A DNA stretch of 64,000 nucleotides from Microbacterium sp. AK031 (GTDB lineage: Bacteria > Actinomycetota > Actinomycetes > Actinomycetales > Microbacteriaceae): positions 372,001 through 436,000 of the forward strand of contig NZ_JANUCA010000001.1 of assembly GCF_024807145.1 (NCBI RefSeq). The letters run 5' to 3'. The first letter of the stretch is position 1; each line of letters starts with the position of its first letter. The notes below the pieces were generated by a model, which searched no databases, had not been told where the DNA came from, and worked only from the letters and a program-made list of their open reading frames with translations. Made by a program: the position numbers and the translations under genes. Of the stretch, positions 56,561-64,000 are shown in pieces.

Positions 56561-56767
56561 ATGGACGAACGACTCTGCTCGAAGGTCACCTGCGCCCGTG
56601 AGGCCGTGGCGACGCTCACCTACGACTACGGCGATCAGATGGCAGCGCTGGGCCCACTGGGCGGAGCTGACCACCCCAACGCGCATGATCTCTGCGCTCA
56701 GCATGCGCAGCGGGTGTCCGTTCCGACCGGCTGGATCGTCGTGCGTCACGAGGCGATGCGGGCCTGA
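56561..56767 (+). CDS. DUF3499 family protein
   Basis: A 68-residue protein matching the actinobacterial DUF3499 family (Rv3258c-like). CSKVTCAREAVATLTYDY at the N-terminus and HDLCAQHAQRVSVPTGW near the C-terminus contain the Cys/His residues that suggest a small zinc ribbon. Function unknown. The gene is tightly linked to the zincin-like gene and whiB2 in many actinobacteria, as here. A TACGCT box 7 nt before the ATG indicates a leaderless start. Its small size is normal for the shortest members. Confidence 0.85.
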   Translation: MDERLCSKVTCAREAVATLTYDYGDQMAALGPLGGADHPNAHDLCAQHAQRVSVPTGWIVVRHEAMRA

Positions 56768-56779
56768 GTTACGCCTGGC

Positions 56780-56785
56780 TATGCT
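56780..56785 (+). promoter_or_regulatory. -10 box of the remnant efflux operon
   Basis: TATGCT lies 42 nt before the GTG of the adaptor pseudogene. It would give a leader of about 36 nt that includes GGAAAGG 5 nt before the GTG, so the operon may still be transcribed. Confidence 0.35.
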
Positions 56786-56826
56786 GATCCCGGACGCGTC
56801 ACGGTGGCGCAGCCGGAAAGGCCTTC

Positions 56827-57730
56827 GTGATCGTCTGGCGTCGATGGGTCTTCCCACTGCTTCTCGTGGTCAACTTCGGACTGTGTGCCGCTGCTCTCGT
56901 CAAGCTGGCGTTCTTCGCCGACACCGCAGAGGCGGTGGTCGGCCCTGGCGCAGGCATCACTGACCCCCGTGCTCGCCGTTGAACGCGGATCTGTGGTCAA
57001 CGCGCTCACCTTGAGCGGCAACATCGCTCGAGACGAGGCCTTCCGCTGCGGGGAGAGATCAACGGCACCGTGACGGATGTGCACGTCGCCGACGGCGCGG
57101 CGGTCGCGGCGGGCCAGCTCCTGTTCACTGTCGAACAGGACTACCCCGAGAAGAGCGTCGAGATCCTCGCACCGGAGGCGGGAGATCTGTCTGAGATCGC
57201 CCTCGTCAAGGGGCAGTCCTTACCGTCGGCGCCGAGGTGGCGACCCTCACGCCTGCCCGCTACCACCTGCTTGCGACAGCTCTACCGGCGCGTCGGTGCG
57301 TCCACCGACGCGACCGTCACGATCACCGGCGGCCCAGCCCTGTTCGGACGCACCGGGGTGCGCGTGCAGGTCAGCACGGAGGGCACGGCGAGTGTGCGCT
57401 GCTCCATTCCGACCGATCAGGTCGTGTTCGCCGGCCTTCTCGCACAGATGGACCTCGCGCTCGGCCAGGTCGATGACGCTCTCATCGTCCCGATCACGGC
57501 AGTGCAGGGCGATTTGGGCACGGGCAACGTGTGGGTGGACGCCGGAGACGGCAGCGACGCCGTGGAGCGTGCTGTCACTCTCGGTGTGAACGACGGCGCC
57601 ATGGTGGAAGTGGTCGAGGAGGGCGAGATGATCCGGCAGTTCGTGCCCGGGTTCCTGGCCCCGGTCGAGGAGTTCTGCTACGAGGTCGCGCCCGGCGTCG
57701 AGCAGTGCGAGAGCGGAACCAGCTGGTTAC
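56827..57730 (+). pseudogene. Efflux transporter periplasmic adaptor (HlyD/MacA-like), frameshifted
   Basis: Three reading frames together spell one membrane-fusion protein: VWRRWVFPLLLVV membrane anchor, VERGSVVNALTLSGNIARDE, then GTVTDVHVADGAAVAAGQLL (barrel-sandwich hybrid) and VEILAPEAGDLSEIALVKGQ, then DATVTITGGPALFG and VTLGVNDGAMVEVVE. Frame breaks lie at a run of five C residues (56964-56968, one extra base), near 57041-57054 (one base lost), near 57218 (one base lost) and near 57277-57290 (small deletion restoring frame). The first break stops translation after about 50 residues. The adaptor would have linked the ABC transporter to the outside. Four separate lesions argue for true decay rather than one sequencing error. 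Confidence 0.83.
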
Positions 57731-57731
57731 G

Positions 57732-58553
57732 ATGGTCGCTCTGGAAGACGTCACCAAGAGCGTGCTCCTCGCGGACGACTCCCGGCTCGAGATCCTCCGC
57801 GGCATCACTCTGGAGGTCAGCGCGGGCGATCACGTCTCGATCGTCGGGCGCTCCGGATCCGGCAAGTCCACGTTGTTGAATATTCTCGGGATGCTGGATG
57901 CACCGACGACAGGCACGGTCGCATTCGAGGGGCGACCGGTGCGCAAGATGCGCAGCGGCATGCTCGACCGGGTGCGCGGAGACAACGTGGGGTTCGTCTT
58001 CCAGCAGTTCAACCTCCTGGCAGGACGCACCGCACTGGACAACGTGATGATGCCGCTCGGGCACGCCAAGGGCCGCCTGTTCTGGAAGCGGCGTTCGATC
58101 GCCACGGACATGCTCGAGCGCGTCGGGCTCGGACACCGCATCGACCAGATCGCCGATCGGCTCTCCGGCGGCGAGCACCAGCGGGTCGCGATCGCGAGGG
58201 CACTGGTGCGCGAGCCGGTGCTCATCCTCGCCGACGAGCCCACCGGTGCGCTCGACATCGACACAGGGGCATCCATCAGGGCGCTGCTGGACGAGGTGGC
58301 GACCGAGACCGATGCGGCGCTTGTGACGATCACGCACGATCTTCATGTGGCGGCGCGCGCTCGCAGGCACTACCGGCTGGATGCGGGGCATCTGGCGCCC
58401 ACAGACCTCAGTCGTGCATTCGAGGCGTCCACACTCGCTCAGGGGTCTCGGTCGCGGCGCTCACCGCCGTCATCGCCTTCTCCGAGTACCAGCAGCAGTA
58501 TCAGACGGAGCAATCCGACCGCTGGGGCGGCAGGCCGGCGACGATCGTCGTGA
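57732..58553 (+). CDS. MacB/LolD-type ABC transporter ATP-binding protein with aberrant C-terminus
   Basis: A 273-residue ATPase. The core is intact: Walker A GRSGSGKST (about residue 38), Q-loop VFQQFNLLAGRTALDNVMMP, signature LSGGEHQRVAIARALV (His for Gln), Walker B VLILADEPTGALD and H-loop VTITHDLH. The normal C-terminus ends near FEASTLA; the last 35 residues (SRSRRSPPSSPSPSTSSS-like) are read out of frame through the 5' remnant of the permease gene. So a deletion removed the ATPase stop and the permease start. It may still fold, but has no complete partner here. The ATG follows the adaptor remnant directly. Confidence 0.75.
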   Translation: MVALEDVTKSVLLADDSRLEILRGITLEVSAGDHVSIVGRSGSGKSTLLNILGMLDAPTTGTVAFEGRPVRKMRSGMLDRVRGDNVGFVFQQFNLLAGRTALDNVMMPLGHAKGRLFWKRRSIATDMLERVGLGHRIDQIADRLSGGEHQRVAIARALVREPVLILADEPTGALDIDTGASIRALLDEVATETDAALVTITHDLHVAARARRHYRLDAGHLAPTDLSRAFEASTLAQGSRSRRSPPSSPSPSTSSSIRRSNPTAGAAGRRRSS

Positions 58554-59569
58554 GCGTCAGCACCGAGAACGGCGAACCGGTCGACTTCGATGCGTTCGGC
58601 GACCGGTTCGAGCGGGACTCGGAACGGTTCGGGTTCAGCCATACCGCCAGGGTCGCGCAGGGCGTGATGTTCCGCGCGCAGTTGCCGGACGGTCTCGTCG
58701 AGGTCAGCGGGCGCCTGCTCGATCCGGCCTACTCCCAGATCCATCGGGAGCAGCTACTGGAAGGGCGCTGGTTCCGTGAAGGTGATGTCGCGGCTCTGGC
58801 GCCTCCCGTGATCGTGACGGAAGCTTTGTGGGAGCGGACCGGTCGTGTGCCGATGGACCAGCATCCGACGATCACGATCACCGGCGACGCAGGTGGCACC
58901 TTTCAGGTCATCGGCGTCGCACCTCGTCAGGGATTCGGCGATGAGGAGCTGCGGGTCGACGTGCTGTACGACTCGTATCGCGCTCGTGTCGACAGCTTGC
59001 CGGAAGGCGCATGGCCGCAGTACGAGATCTGGGTCGGTGCCGATCAGTCGGCCGAGATCGGACCGGTGCTGGTGATGGATCTGCGTGCGGGGTTGCCCGA
59101 AGGGCAAGTCGTCTCCGTCAGTCGCACCGATTGGGGTGCGACGCCGGGCATGGCTGAATCCATGAAGACGTTCGAGCTCGTCACGGGCGGCATCGCCGTT
59201 CTCATCCTGGCGCTCGGAGCTCTGAGCCTGATCAACATCCAGCTCGTCGCGATGCGGCAGCACGTGCGGGAGATCGGCGTGCGACGCGCGTTCGGAGCGA
59301 CCGCTGCGCGCGTGTTCGTCTCAGTGCTGCTGGAGAGCCTGGTGGCGACCACCGTCGCCGGCATCATCGGCATCGCGATCGTCGTCGCCGTGCTTCGCTC
59401 GGATTGGGTCATTCCGACCATGTTCCAGGGGATGCAGGATGTGCCGCCCTTCCCGATGCGTGCCGCGATCACCGGGCTTGTGGCATCCGCCGTCGTCGGC
59501 GCCATCGCTGGTTTCATCCCCGCGCTCGTCGCGCTGCGTGTGAAGGTGATCGACGCGATCCGGTTCTGA
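58445..59569 (+). pseudogene. MacB-like ABC transporter permease, N-terminus deleted
   Basis: In frame from about 58445 the sequence reads VSVAALTAVIAFSEYQQQY and SDRWGGRPATIVVSV, which is the end of the first membrane helix and the start of the periplasmic MacB-type domain. The first ~30-40 codons with the start and cytoplasmic entry are missing, and the remaining part lies out of frame behind the ATPase. The rest is intact: LEGRWFREGDVAALAPPVIV, QVIGVAPRQGFG, then the three-helix FtsX-like domain (ALGALSLINIQLVAMRQ, REIGVRRAFGATAARVF, IPALVALRVKVIDAIRF). The GTG at 58550 could start a shortened protein of 339 residues, which would lack the first helix. Confidence 0.8.
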
Positions 59570-59603
59570 GCAGTCGCCGGGAGGGTCTGGGCCGGGCGCG
59601 GCG

Positions 59604-60413
59604 TCAGACGCCGACGTGACGTCCGGTGAGTTTCTCGGCGCGTGCATCGGCGATCGCCAGAGCCCGGCGTTCGCGTTCGCGGCGCAGCACTGTGATCGCG
59701 ATGAGCAGCTGCTCAGGGTGGGCAGCGGGCTGCGGTGAGATGTATCCGGCGGCCTCGGCGACGAGCTCCTGCGCTATGCGCGCGCGTGCGGGCGGTGACA
59801 TCCGCTCTGCGTGCTGCAGGAACTGGGAGATGCGTCGGGCGAGGCGATCCGGCATCCGCGCGACGTCGGCGATCTGAGCCCACCCGGTGAGCGCCTGAGG
59901 CATCACCGGGGCGAGAGGGACGAGTGCGGGAGTGCGCACGCGCTGACTGTAGGTTCCGGCCACCATGTCACCAAGGCGCTGCGAGCGGGCGGTGAAGGCA
60001 CCGGCGAGGATGGCGATCGCGCCGAATGTCATGTAGATCTCCAGCACGCCGATGAGCGCACGGATGAACGCGTGCCGGAACCCTGCCGCTCCGCCGTCCA
60101 GTCGAACGATCCGTCCCCCGACGGCGAGGCGCCCGAGGCTGCGTCCCCGCGTCGCGAGTTCGACCACGATCGGCACCACCACGAAGCACATGACGATGGC
60201 GGTCACGTTCATGATGCCGTCGATCGACTCGTCGATGATCCCGACGCCCAGAAGCCACATTCGCAGCCAAAGGAACAGCAGGAAGAGCGCCCAACTGACG
60301 ATCATGTCGATAAGAGCACCGAGCGCACGCATGAAGAAGCTGAGCGGCTGCACGTCGATCGCGACGGCTTCGCCCGAGAGCACTTCGTCAGCGGTGTCGA
60401 TCGGCATGGACAT
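59604..60413 (-). CDS. RDD family membrane protein
   Basis: A 269-residue protein with three or four helices. LSFFMRALGALIDMIVSWALFL is the RDD helix 1 (here RALGALIDM replaces R..A...D), GRSLGRLAVGGRIVRLDG is the SxGK-like loop (SLGRLAVG), and IGVLEIYMTFGAIAIL follows. About 110 cytoplasmic C-terminal residues are rich in Arg and Ala. Function unknown; RDD proteins are thought to be transporters or chaperone-like. Its start is divergent from and overlaps the promoter of the SpoIIM-like gene. A second ATG two codons later is equally possible. Confidence 0.85.
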   Translation of the reverse strand: MSMPIDTADEVLSGEAVAIDVQPLSFFMRALGALIDMIVSWALFLLFLWLRMWLLGVGIIDESIDGIMNVTAIVMCFVVVPIVVELATRGRSLGRLAVGGRIVRLDGGAAGFRHAFIRALIGVLEIYMTFGAIAILAGAFTARSQRLGDMVAGTYSQRVRTPALVPLAPVMPQALTGWAQIADVARMPDRLARRISQFLQHAERMSPPARARIAQELVAEAAGYISPQPAAHPEQLLIAITVLRRERERRALAIADARAEKLTGRHVGV

Positions 60414-60416
60414 GAG

Positions 60417-60423
60417 TACAGTA
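60417..60423. promoter_or_regulatory. Shared symmetric -10 element of divergent RDD and SpoIIM-like genes
   Basis: TACAGTA reads TACAGT on the plus strand (60417-60422), ending 7 nt before the SpoIIM-like GTG. It reads TACTGT on the minus strand (60423-60418), ending 4 nt before the RDD ATG, or 10 nt before its second ATG. One element may serve both directions. Confidence 0.4.
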
Positions 60424-60429
60424 AATCAG

Positions 60430-61422
60430 GTGGATGCCGATGCTCTCAGCGATGCTCGCCGTGCCGAGTGGGAACGCCTGGACGAACTCAGCCGTCAGCG
60501 GCTCGACGGCGAAGGCGTCGACGAGCTCATCGTGCGGTACCGGGCAGCCTCTGCCGACCTCGCCGAGCTGAAGACCTCGGTGGGGGAGTCGCCTCAGGGG
60601 GCATATGTGTCGTCGATCGTCGCGAAGGCGCGACTGCGCCTGACGGGCACGTCCGACAGCATCCTCACCCAGATCGCTCGGTTCTTCTCGGATCAGCTGC
60701 CTGCGGCTCTCTACCGGCTGCGCTGGACGACGCTCGTGGTCGCGCTCGTCTTCATCGCGATCACCGCCGGAGTCGCAGCGTGGATCTCCGGTAACCCAGC
60801 GCTCGTCGCGACCCTCGGGCCCGCTGACTTCCTCGAGCAGTACGCCGAGGAGAGCTTCACCGAGTACTACACCGAGAACCCGGCGGCAGTGTTCGCCGGG
60901 ATGGTGTGGACGAACAACGCCTGGATCGCCGCCCAGTGCGTGCTCTTCGGAGTCACCGGGATCTGGCCGATCTATGTGATCGCGCAGAATGCGTTCGGGC
61001 TCGGCGTCTCGGCTGCCGTCATGGCAGCGCACGACCGGCTCGACGTCATGGTGCTCTACATCCTTCCGCACGGGATGCTGGAGATGACGAGCATCTTCGT
61101 CGCGGCTGCCGGCGGCCTGCACCTGTTCTGGGCGTGGGTGGCCCCTGGGCGGCGCAGTCGCGCGACGGCGCTCGCACAGGAGGGCCGCTCCCTCGCGACT
61201 GTCGCGATCGGCCTGGTGTTCGCGCTGTTCCTGTCTGGACTCGTCGAGGGATTTGTGACGGGGTGGTCGCTGCCATGGCCCATAAAGATCGGCATCGGCG
61301 CTGCCGCACTTGCCGTCTTCCTCGCCTACATGCTGCTCCTCGGCGGTCGTGCCTACCGCCGAGGCGAACGCGGAGACCTTCTCGAGTACGAGGCGGGCAC
61401 GCCCCAGCTCGTCGCCGGCTGA
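60430..61422 (+). CDS. Stage II sporulation protein M-like (SpoIIM/DUF95) membrane protein
   Basis: A 330-residue protein. A soluble N-terminus (about 1-95: ARRAEWERLDELSRQRL) precedes five or six helices with WTTLVVALVFIAITAGVAAW, NNAWIAAQCVLFGVTGIWP, LPHGMLEMTSIFVAAAGGL, in parts, which is the SpoIIM core containing the conserved PHG(I/M)LE box. In Bacillus SpoIIM belongs to the engulfment complex; actinobacterial homologues occur in non-sporulating species beside RDD genes, where their job is unknown. The GTG start is picked because TACAGT ends 7 nt upstream; an ATG 18 nt earlier is possible. It is followed by a strong hairpin. Confidence 0.88.
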   Translation: MDADALSDARRAEWERLDELSRQRLDGEGVDELIVRYRAASADLAELKTSVGESPQGAYVSSIVAKARLRLTGTSDSILTQIARFFSDQLPAALYRLRWTTLVVALVFIAITAGVAAWISGNPALVATLGPADFLEQYAEESFTEYYTENPAAVFAGMVWTNNAWIAAQCVLFGVTGIWPIYVIAQNAFGLGVSAAVMAAHDRLDVMVLYILPHGMLEMTSIFVAAAGGLHLFWAWVAPGRRSRATALAQEGRSLATVAIGLVFALFLSGLVEGFVTGWSLPWPIKIGIGAAALAVFLAYMLLLGGRAYRRGERGDLLEYEAGTPQLVAG

Positions 61423-61427
61423 CAGAG

Positions 61428-61463
61428 AGATCCCGCCCCCGGAACGAATCGGAGGCGGGATCT
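61428..61463 (+). terminator. Rho-independent-like terminator after the SpoIIM-like gene
   Basis: AGATCCCGCC and GGCGGGATCT form a perfect 10-bp stem around a 16-nt loop, followed by TCTTCG on the plus strand. It lies between the convergent SpoIIM-like and aquaporin genes and may work in both directions. Confidence 0.65.
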
Positions 61464-61490
61464 TCTTCGTGCGGCGTTGCGAAGGCGCGG

Positions 61491-62255
61491 TCAGAACTTC
61501 TTCGTGCCGTCGAGCAGCGTCTTGTACGCGAAGCCGGCGATCAGCGCGCCCACGACCGGGAACACCAGGAAGACCCACAACTGCGACAGCGGTCCGACGC
61601 CGCCGTAGACCGCCGCGGCGATCGAGCGGGCCGGGTTCACCGAGGTGTTGTCGACGGGGATGCTGATGAGGTGGATCAGCGTCAACGTGAGACCGATCGC
61701 GAGTCCTGCGAACGGCGTCGGGCGCAGCTTGTGCGTGGTGCCCAGGATCACGAACAGGAACACCGCTGTGAGGATCACCTCGATGATGATAGCCGCCCAG
61801 ATGCCGAATCCACCTGGGGAAAACTCATCCCAACCGTTGCTGGCGAAGCCGGCATCCTGTGCGGTGGTGAGCCACCCTTCAGGCCCGAACAGTCCGATCA
61901 GTACGAGCGCCGTGCTGGCGATCAGGCCGCCGACGACCTGCGCGATGATGTAGCCGGGAACGTCGCGCCAGGGAAGGCGGCCGGCCGCGGCGAGGCCGAG
62001 GCTGACCGCCGGGTTGAAGTGTCCGCCGGAGATCGGACCGAAGGCATAGACGCCGACGACGACGGTGAGTCCGAACGCGAATGCGACGGCCACGTACACG
62101 GCAGAGCCTGATCCCGGGTCGGTGAAGTGGTTGGAGGCGAACAGCGCGGTGCCGACGCCACCGAACACCAGCAGGAAGGTGCCGAGGGCCTCGGCGGTGA
62201 GTTTGGAGCCGACCGACGGTGTCGGAGGCGCAGCTTCGGCGAGTGATTCACTCAT
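61491..62255 (-). CDS. aqpZ: Aquaporin (MIP family, AqpZ-like)
   Basis: A 254-residue channel with six helices and both half-helix NPA boxes: GGHFNPAVSLGL (about residue 93) and DNTSVNPARSIAAA (about 210). The selectivity arginine follows the second NPA, and LTAEALGTFLLVFGGVGTALF is the typical first helix. The pattern and length fit water channels rather than glycerol facilitators, though the call is by motif only. An insert between helices 3 and 4 (GPEGWLTTAQDAGF) is longer than in E. coli AqpZ. The ATG (SESLAEA) has GAGAGGGA 5 nt upstream; an earlier ATG adds five residues. Confidence 0.93.
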   Translation of the reverse strand: MSESLAEAAPPTPSVGSKLTAEALGTFLLVFGGVGTALFASNHFTDPGSGSAVYVAVAFAFGLTVVVGVYAFGPISGGHFNPAVSLGLAAAGRLPWRDVPGYIIAQVVGGLIASTALVLIGLFGPEGWLTTAQDAGFASNGWDEFSPGGFGIWAAIIIEVILTAVFLFVILGTTHKLRPTPFAGLAIGLTLTLIHLISIPVDNTSVNPARSIAAAVYGGVGPLSQLWVFLVFPVVGALIAGFAYKTLLDGTKKF

Positions 62256-62314
62256 GGGATTCCCTCTCATCAGTTCGAGTCAGAGACGACCGAATTCACG
62301 GAACATTCTCCACG

Positions 62315-62337
62315 CTCCGCCGTCCGGGGCGGCGGAG
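62315..62337. repeat. GC-rich hairpin between aquaporin and catalase
   Basis: CTCCGCCG, a 7-nt loop and CGGCGGAG form an 8-bp perfect stem upstream of the aquaporin gene. No T-run follows. It may be an extra terminator arm or part of the aquaporin control region. Confidence 0.35.
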
Positions 62338-62389
62338 GCGCGCCGACGGGCACTCAGCGTTCTCCCAGCAATCTGGCGGCACAGACGAC

Positions 62390-62423
62390 GGAGGGGCCGG
62401 ATGCAGAAGCATCCGACCCCTCC
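62390..62423 (-). terminator. Terminator hairpin of katA
   Basis: GGAGGGGCCGGATGC and GCATCCGACCCCTCC pair over 14 of 15 positions around a 4-nt loop, starting 13 nt after the katA stop on the minus strand. The stem is very stable. No clear T-run follows, as is common in high-G+C actinobacteria. Confidence 0.6.
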
Positions 62424-62435
62424 GGTATCGAGCGA

Positions 62436-63932
62436 CTACGCGCCGACGCCCACCGGCTCGGGCTCGCCGATCGGAAGACCGGCCAGCTCGCGAACCTTGT
62501 CAGCGAGCGCCTGGTCGACCTGACCCCAGTACCAGAAGAAGCGCTCCTGGATGGCGGGGACTGTCAGACCGTTGTACTGGCCGACGAGAGTCTCGATGAA
62601 GCGCGCACGCTCTTCGTCGGTGAACACGTCGTTGAACAACGTGCGCGCCTGGCCGAAGTCGTCGTCCTCGGAGTGCAGGGTCGCCGCGCTGCGCAGAAGT
62701 GTGCCATCGTCCTCCCAGCTGGCCTCCACGCCACGTGCCGGGTCGGCCTCAGGGCCACCGGCTGCACCGTAGGAGTTCGGCGTGTACACGCGGTGCTCTG
62801 CGGTGTTGAAGTGGTACTGCATGTTGCCTTCGTGCATGTAGTTGCTCACTGTTGCGGCATGCGGCTGGTTGACCGGCAGCTGGTTGTAGTTGGTGCCGAT
62901 GCGGTAGCGCTGTGCATCCGGGTACGAGAACACGCGGGCCATCAGCATCTTGTCGGGCGAGATGCCGGTGCCTGGTACCTGGTTGCCCGGCGAGAAAGCG
63001 GCCTGCTCGATCTCGGCGAAGAAGTTCTGCGGGTTGCGGTTCAGTGTGAAGGTGCCGACCTTGATACGCGGGTAGTCCTTCTTCGACCACGTCTTGGTGA
63101 GATCGAACGGGTTGAACCGGTAGGTCTTGGCCTCTTCGTACGGCATGACCTGGACGTACACGTCCCACGACGGGTTCTCGCCGCGCTCGATGGCCTCGTA
63201 CAGGTCGCGACGGTAGTAGTCGGCGTCCTGGCCGGCGAGACGCTCGGCCTCATCGGCGAACATCGGTTCGACGCCCTGCTTCGAAATGAAGTGGTACTGC
63301 ACCCAGAAGCGCTCACCCGCCTCGTTGATCCACTGGTACGTGTGCGAGCCGTAGCCGTTCATGTGCCGCCATGAGCGCGGAAGGCCGCGGTCGCCCATGA
63401 GGTAGGTGACCTGGTGTGCGGACTCTGGCGAGAGCGTCCAGAAGTCCCACTGCATGTCGGCGTCGCGCAGGCCGGAACCGGTGAGGCGCTTCTGCGAGTG
63501 GATGAAATCGGGGAACTTCATGCCGTCGCGCAGGAAGAACGTCGGGGTGTTGTTGCCGACGATGTCGAGGTTGCCCTCGGTCGTGTAGAAGCGCAGCGAG
63601 AAGCCACGGACGTCACGCCAGGTGTCCGGGGAGCCCTGCTCGCCGGCGACGGACGAGAAGCGGATCAGAGTCTCGCTCTTCGCACCCTTCTGGAAGACGG
63701 CTGCACGGGTGTACTGCGACACATCTTCGGTGATGATGAGCTCGCCGAACGCACCGCCGCCCTTGGCGTGCGGGTTGCGCTCCGGCACGCGCTCACGGTT
63801 GAACGAGGCGAGCTTCTCGACCAGGTAACGGTCGTGCAGCGCGGTGGTGCCGTCAGCGCCGTTCGTCAGCGAATGGGCATCGCTGGCGACCGGAGTGCCG
63901 GTCTGAGTTGTGGTGAAAGTCTTGTCAGTCAT
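62436..63932 (-). CDS. katA: Monofunctional heme catalase (clade 3)
   Basis: A 498-residue catalase that dismutates hydrogen peroxide. The distal histidine is His55 in [12 protein letters not shown], the distal asparagine is in [14 protein letters not shown] (about residue 128), and the heme-ligand tyrosine is in [14 protein letters not shown] (about 338). The length suits small-subunit clade 3 enzymes, which often bind NADPH. The motif before the histidine reads RNPHAKG rather than the more usual RVVHAKG. GGAAG precedes the ATG, which directly follows the stop of a Fur-family gene, so catalase and its likely peroxide-sensing regulator form one operon. Confidence 0.96.
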   Translation of the reverse strand: MTDKTFTTTQTGTPVASDAHSLTNGADGTTALHDRYLVEKLASFNRERVPERNPHAKGGGAFGELIITEDVSQYTRAAVFQKGAKSETLIRFSSVAGEQGSPDTWRDVRGFSLRFYTTEGNLDIVGNNTPTFFLRDGMKFPDFIHSQKRLTGSGLRDADMQWDFWTLSPESAHQVTYLMGDRGLPRSWRHMNGYGSHTYQWINEAGERFWVQYHFISKQGVEPMFADEAERLAGQDADYYRRDLYEAIERGENPSWDVYVQVMPYEEAKTYRFNPFDLTKTWSKKDYPRIKVGTFTLNRNPQNFFAEIEQAAFSPGNQVPGTGISPDKMLMARVFSYPDAQRYRIGTNYNQLPVNQPHAATVSNYMHEGNMQYHFNTAEHRVYTPNSYGAAGGPEADPARGVEASWEDDGTLLRSAATLHSEDDDFGQARTLFNDVFTDEERARFIETLVGQYNGLTVPAIQERFFWYWGQVDQALADKVRELAGLPIGEPEPVGVGA

Positions 63933-64000
63933 TCACTTCTTCCTTTCGCAATCAGAGCAGATGGCTCGGTAGGTCACAGAGGCTTCGAGGATTCGCATCC
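63933..64000 (-). CDS. Fur-family regulator, C-terminal fragment
   Basis: The last 21 codons of a gene entering from the right edge read, on the minus strand, EASVTYRAICSDCERKK before a TGA that abuts the katA ATG. The tyrosine-x-x-I/L-C-x-x-C pattern is the second zinc-cysteine pair of Fur/PerR proteins. Its position directly before katA matches the actinobacterial furA-kat arrangement in which the regulator senses peroxide or iron and represses both genes. Only the C-terminus is visible, so the subtype cannot be proved. Confidence 0.78.
   Translation of the reverse strand, partial: MRILEASVTYRAICSDCERKK

Overview
This window is high-G+C DNA from an actinobacterium, most likely Microbacterium or a close relative in the Microbacteriaceae. 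That is inferred from gene content and order, not from a marker gene. The supporting blocks are purK-purE-LCP, a WhiB2-type regulator near manA with DUF5719, zincin-like and DUF3499 neighbours, a DUF222/HNH endonuclease, and fur-katA. Many genes also have a TAnnnT or CACAAT -10 box lying 5-9 nt before an ATG or GTG, the layout of leaderless actinobacterial transcripts. I found no rRNA, tRNA, CRISPR array, transposase, integrase or replication origin.

Layout. 1-9 kb: a truncated GT2 and a CDP-glycerol glycerophosphotransferase-like protein, then birA, a PH-domain membrane protein, purK, purE, an LCP (LytR-CpsA-Psr) attachment enzyme, a DUF4012 protein and a GT4. 9-48 kb: one very large surface-glycopolymer locus. 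It holds two O-antigen/teichoic-acid type ABC exporters, a Wzx-like flippase, two Wzy/WaaL-like polytopic proteins, about nine glycosyltransferases, three AT3 acyltransferases (two fused to SGNH esterase-like domains), an LGFP-repeat secreted protein, dTDP-L-rhamnose synthesis (rmlA, rmlB, fused rmlC-rmlD), UDP-galactofuranose synthesis (glf) with GlfT-like transferases, and a full pseudaminic-acid-type nonulosonic acid set. That set is pseB, pseC, a PseG-PseH fusion, pseI and an SpsF-like cytidylyltransferase, next to a GT29 sialyltransferase-like gene. 48-57 kb: manA, a DUF222/HNH endonuclease behind an SOS-box-like palindrome, whiB2, a giant GT2/membrane protein, DUF5719, a degenerate zincin-like protein and DUF3499. 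57-59.6 kb: a decaying MacAB-like efflux operon (frameshifted adaptor, intact ATPase core, permease without its N-terminus). 59.6-64 kb: divergent RDD and SpoIIM-like membrane proteins, an aquaporin, catalase, and the last codons of a Fur-family gene.

How the genes fit together (inference). Nucleotide sugars (dTDP-Rha, UDP-Galf, CMP-nonulosonate, and mannose phosphate entry through ManA) feed GT2, GT4 and GT29 enzymes that build one or more lipid-linked glycans. These leave by two ABC routes or a Wzx/Wzy route, are acylated by AT3 proteins, and are attached to peptidoglycan by the LCP protein. The most distinctive part is 35.4-41.6 kb: a complete nonulosonic acid pathway with a two-enzyme fusion and a transferase carrying animal-type sialylmotifs. 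Every stretch longer than about 300 bases is occupied by a gene or pseudogene. The largest empty gap, 240 bases before whiB2, holds a direct repeat, a small palindrome and a good promoter.
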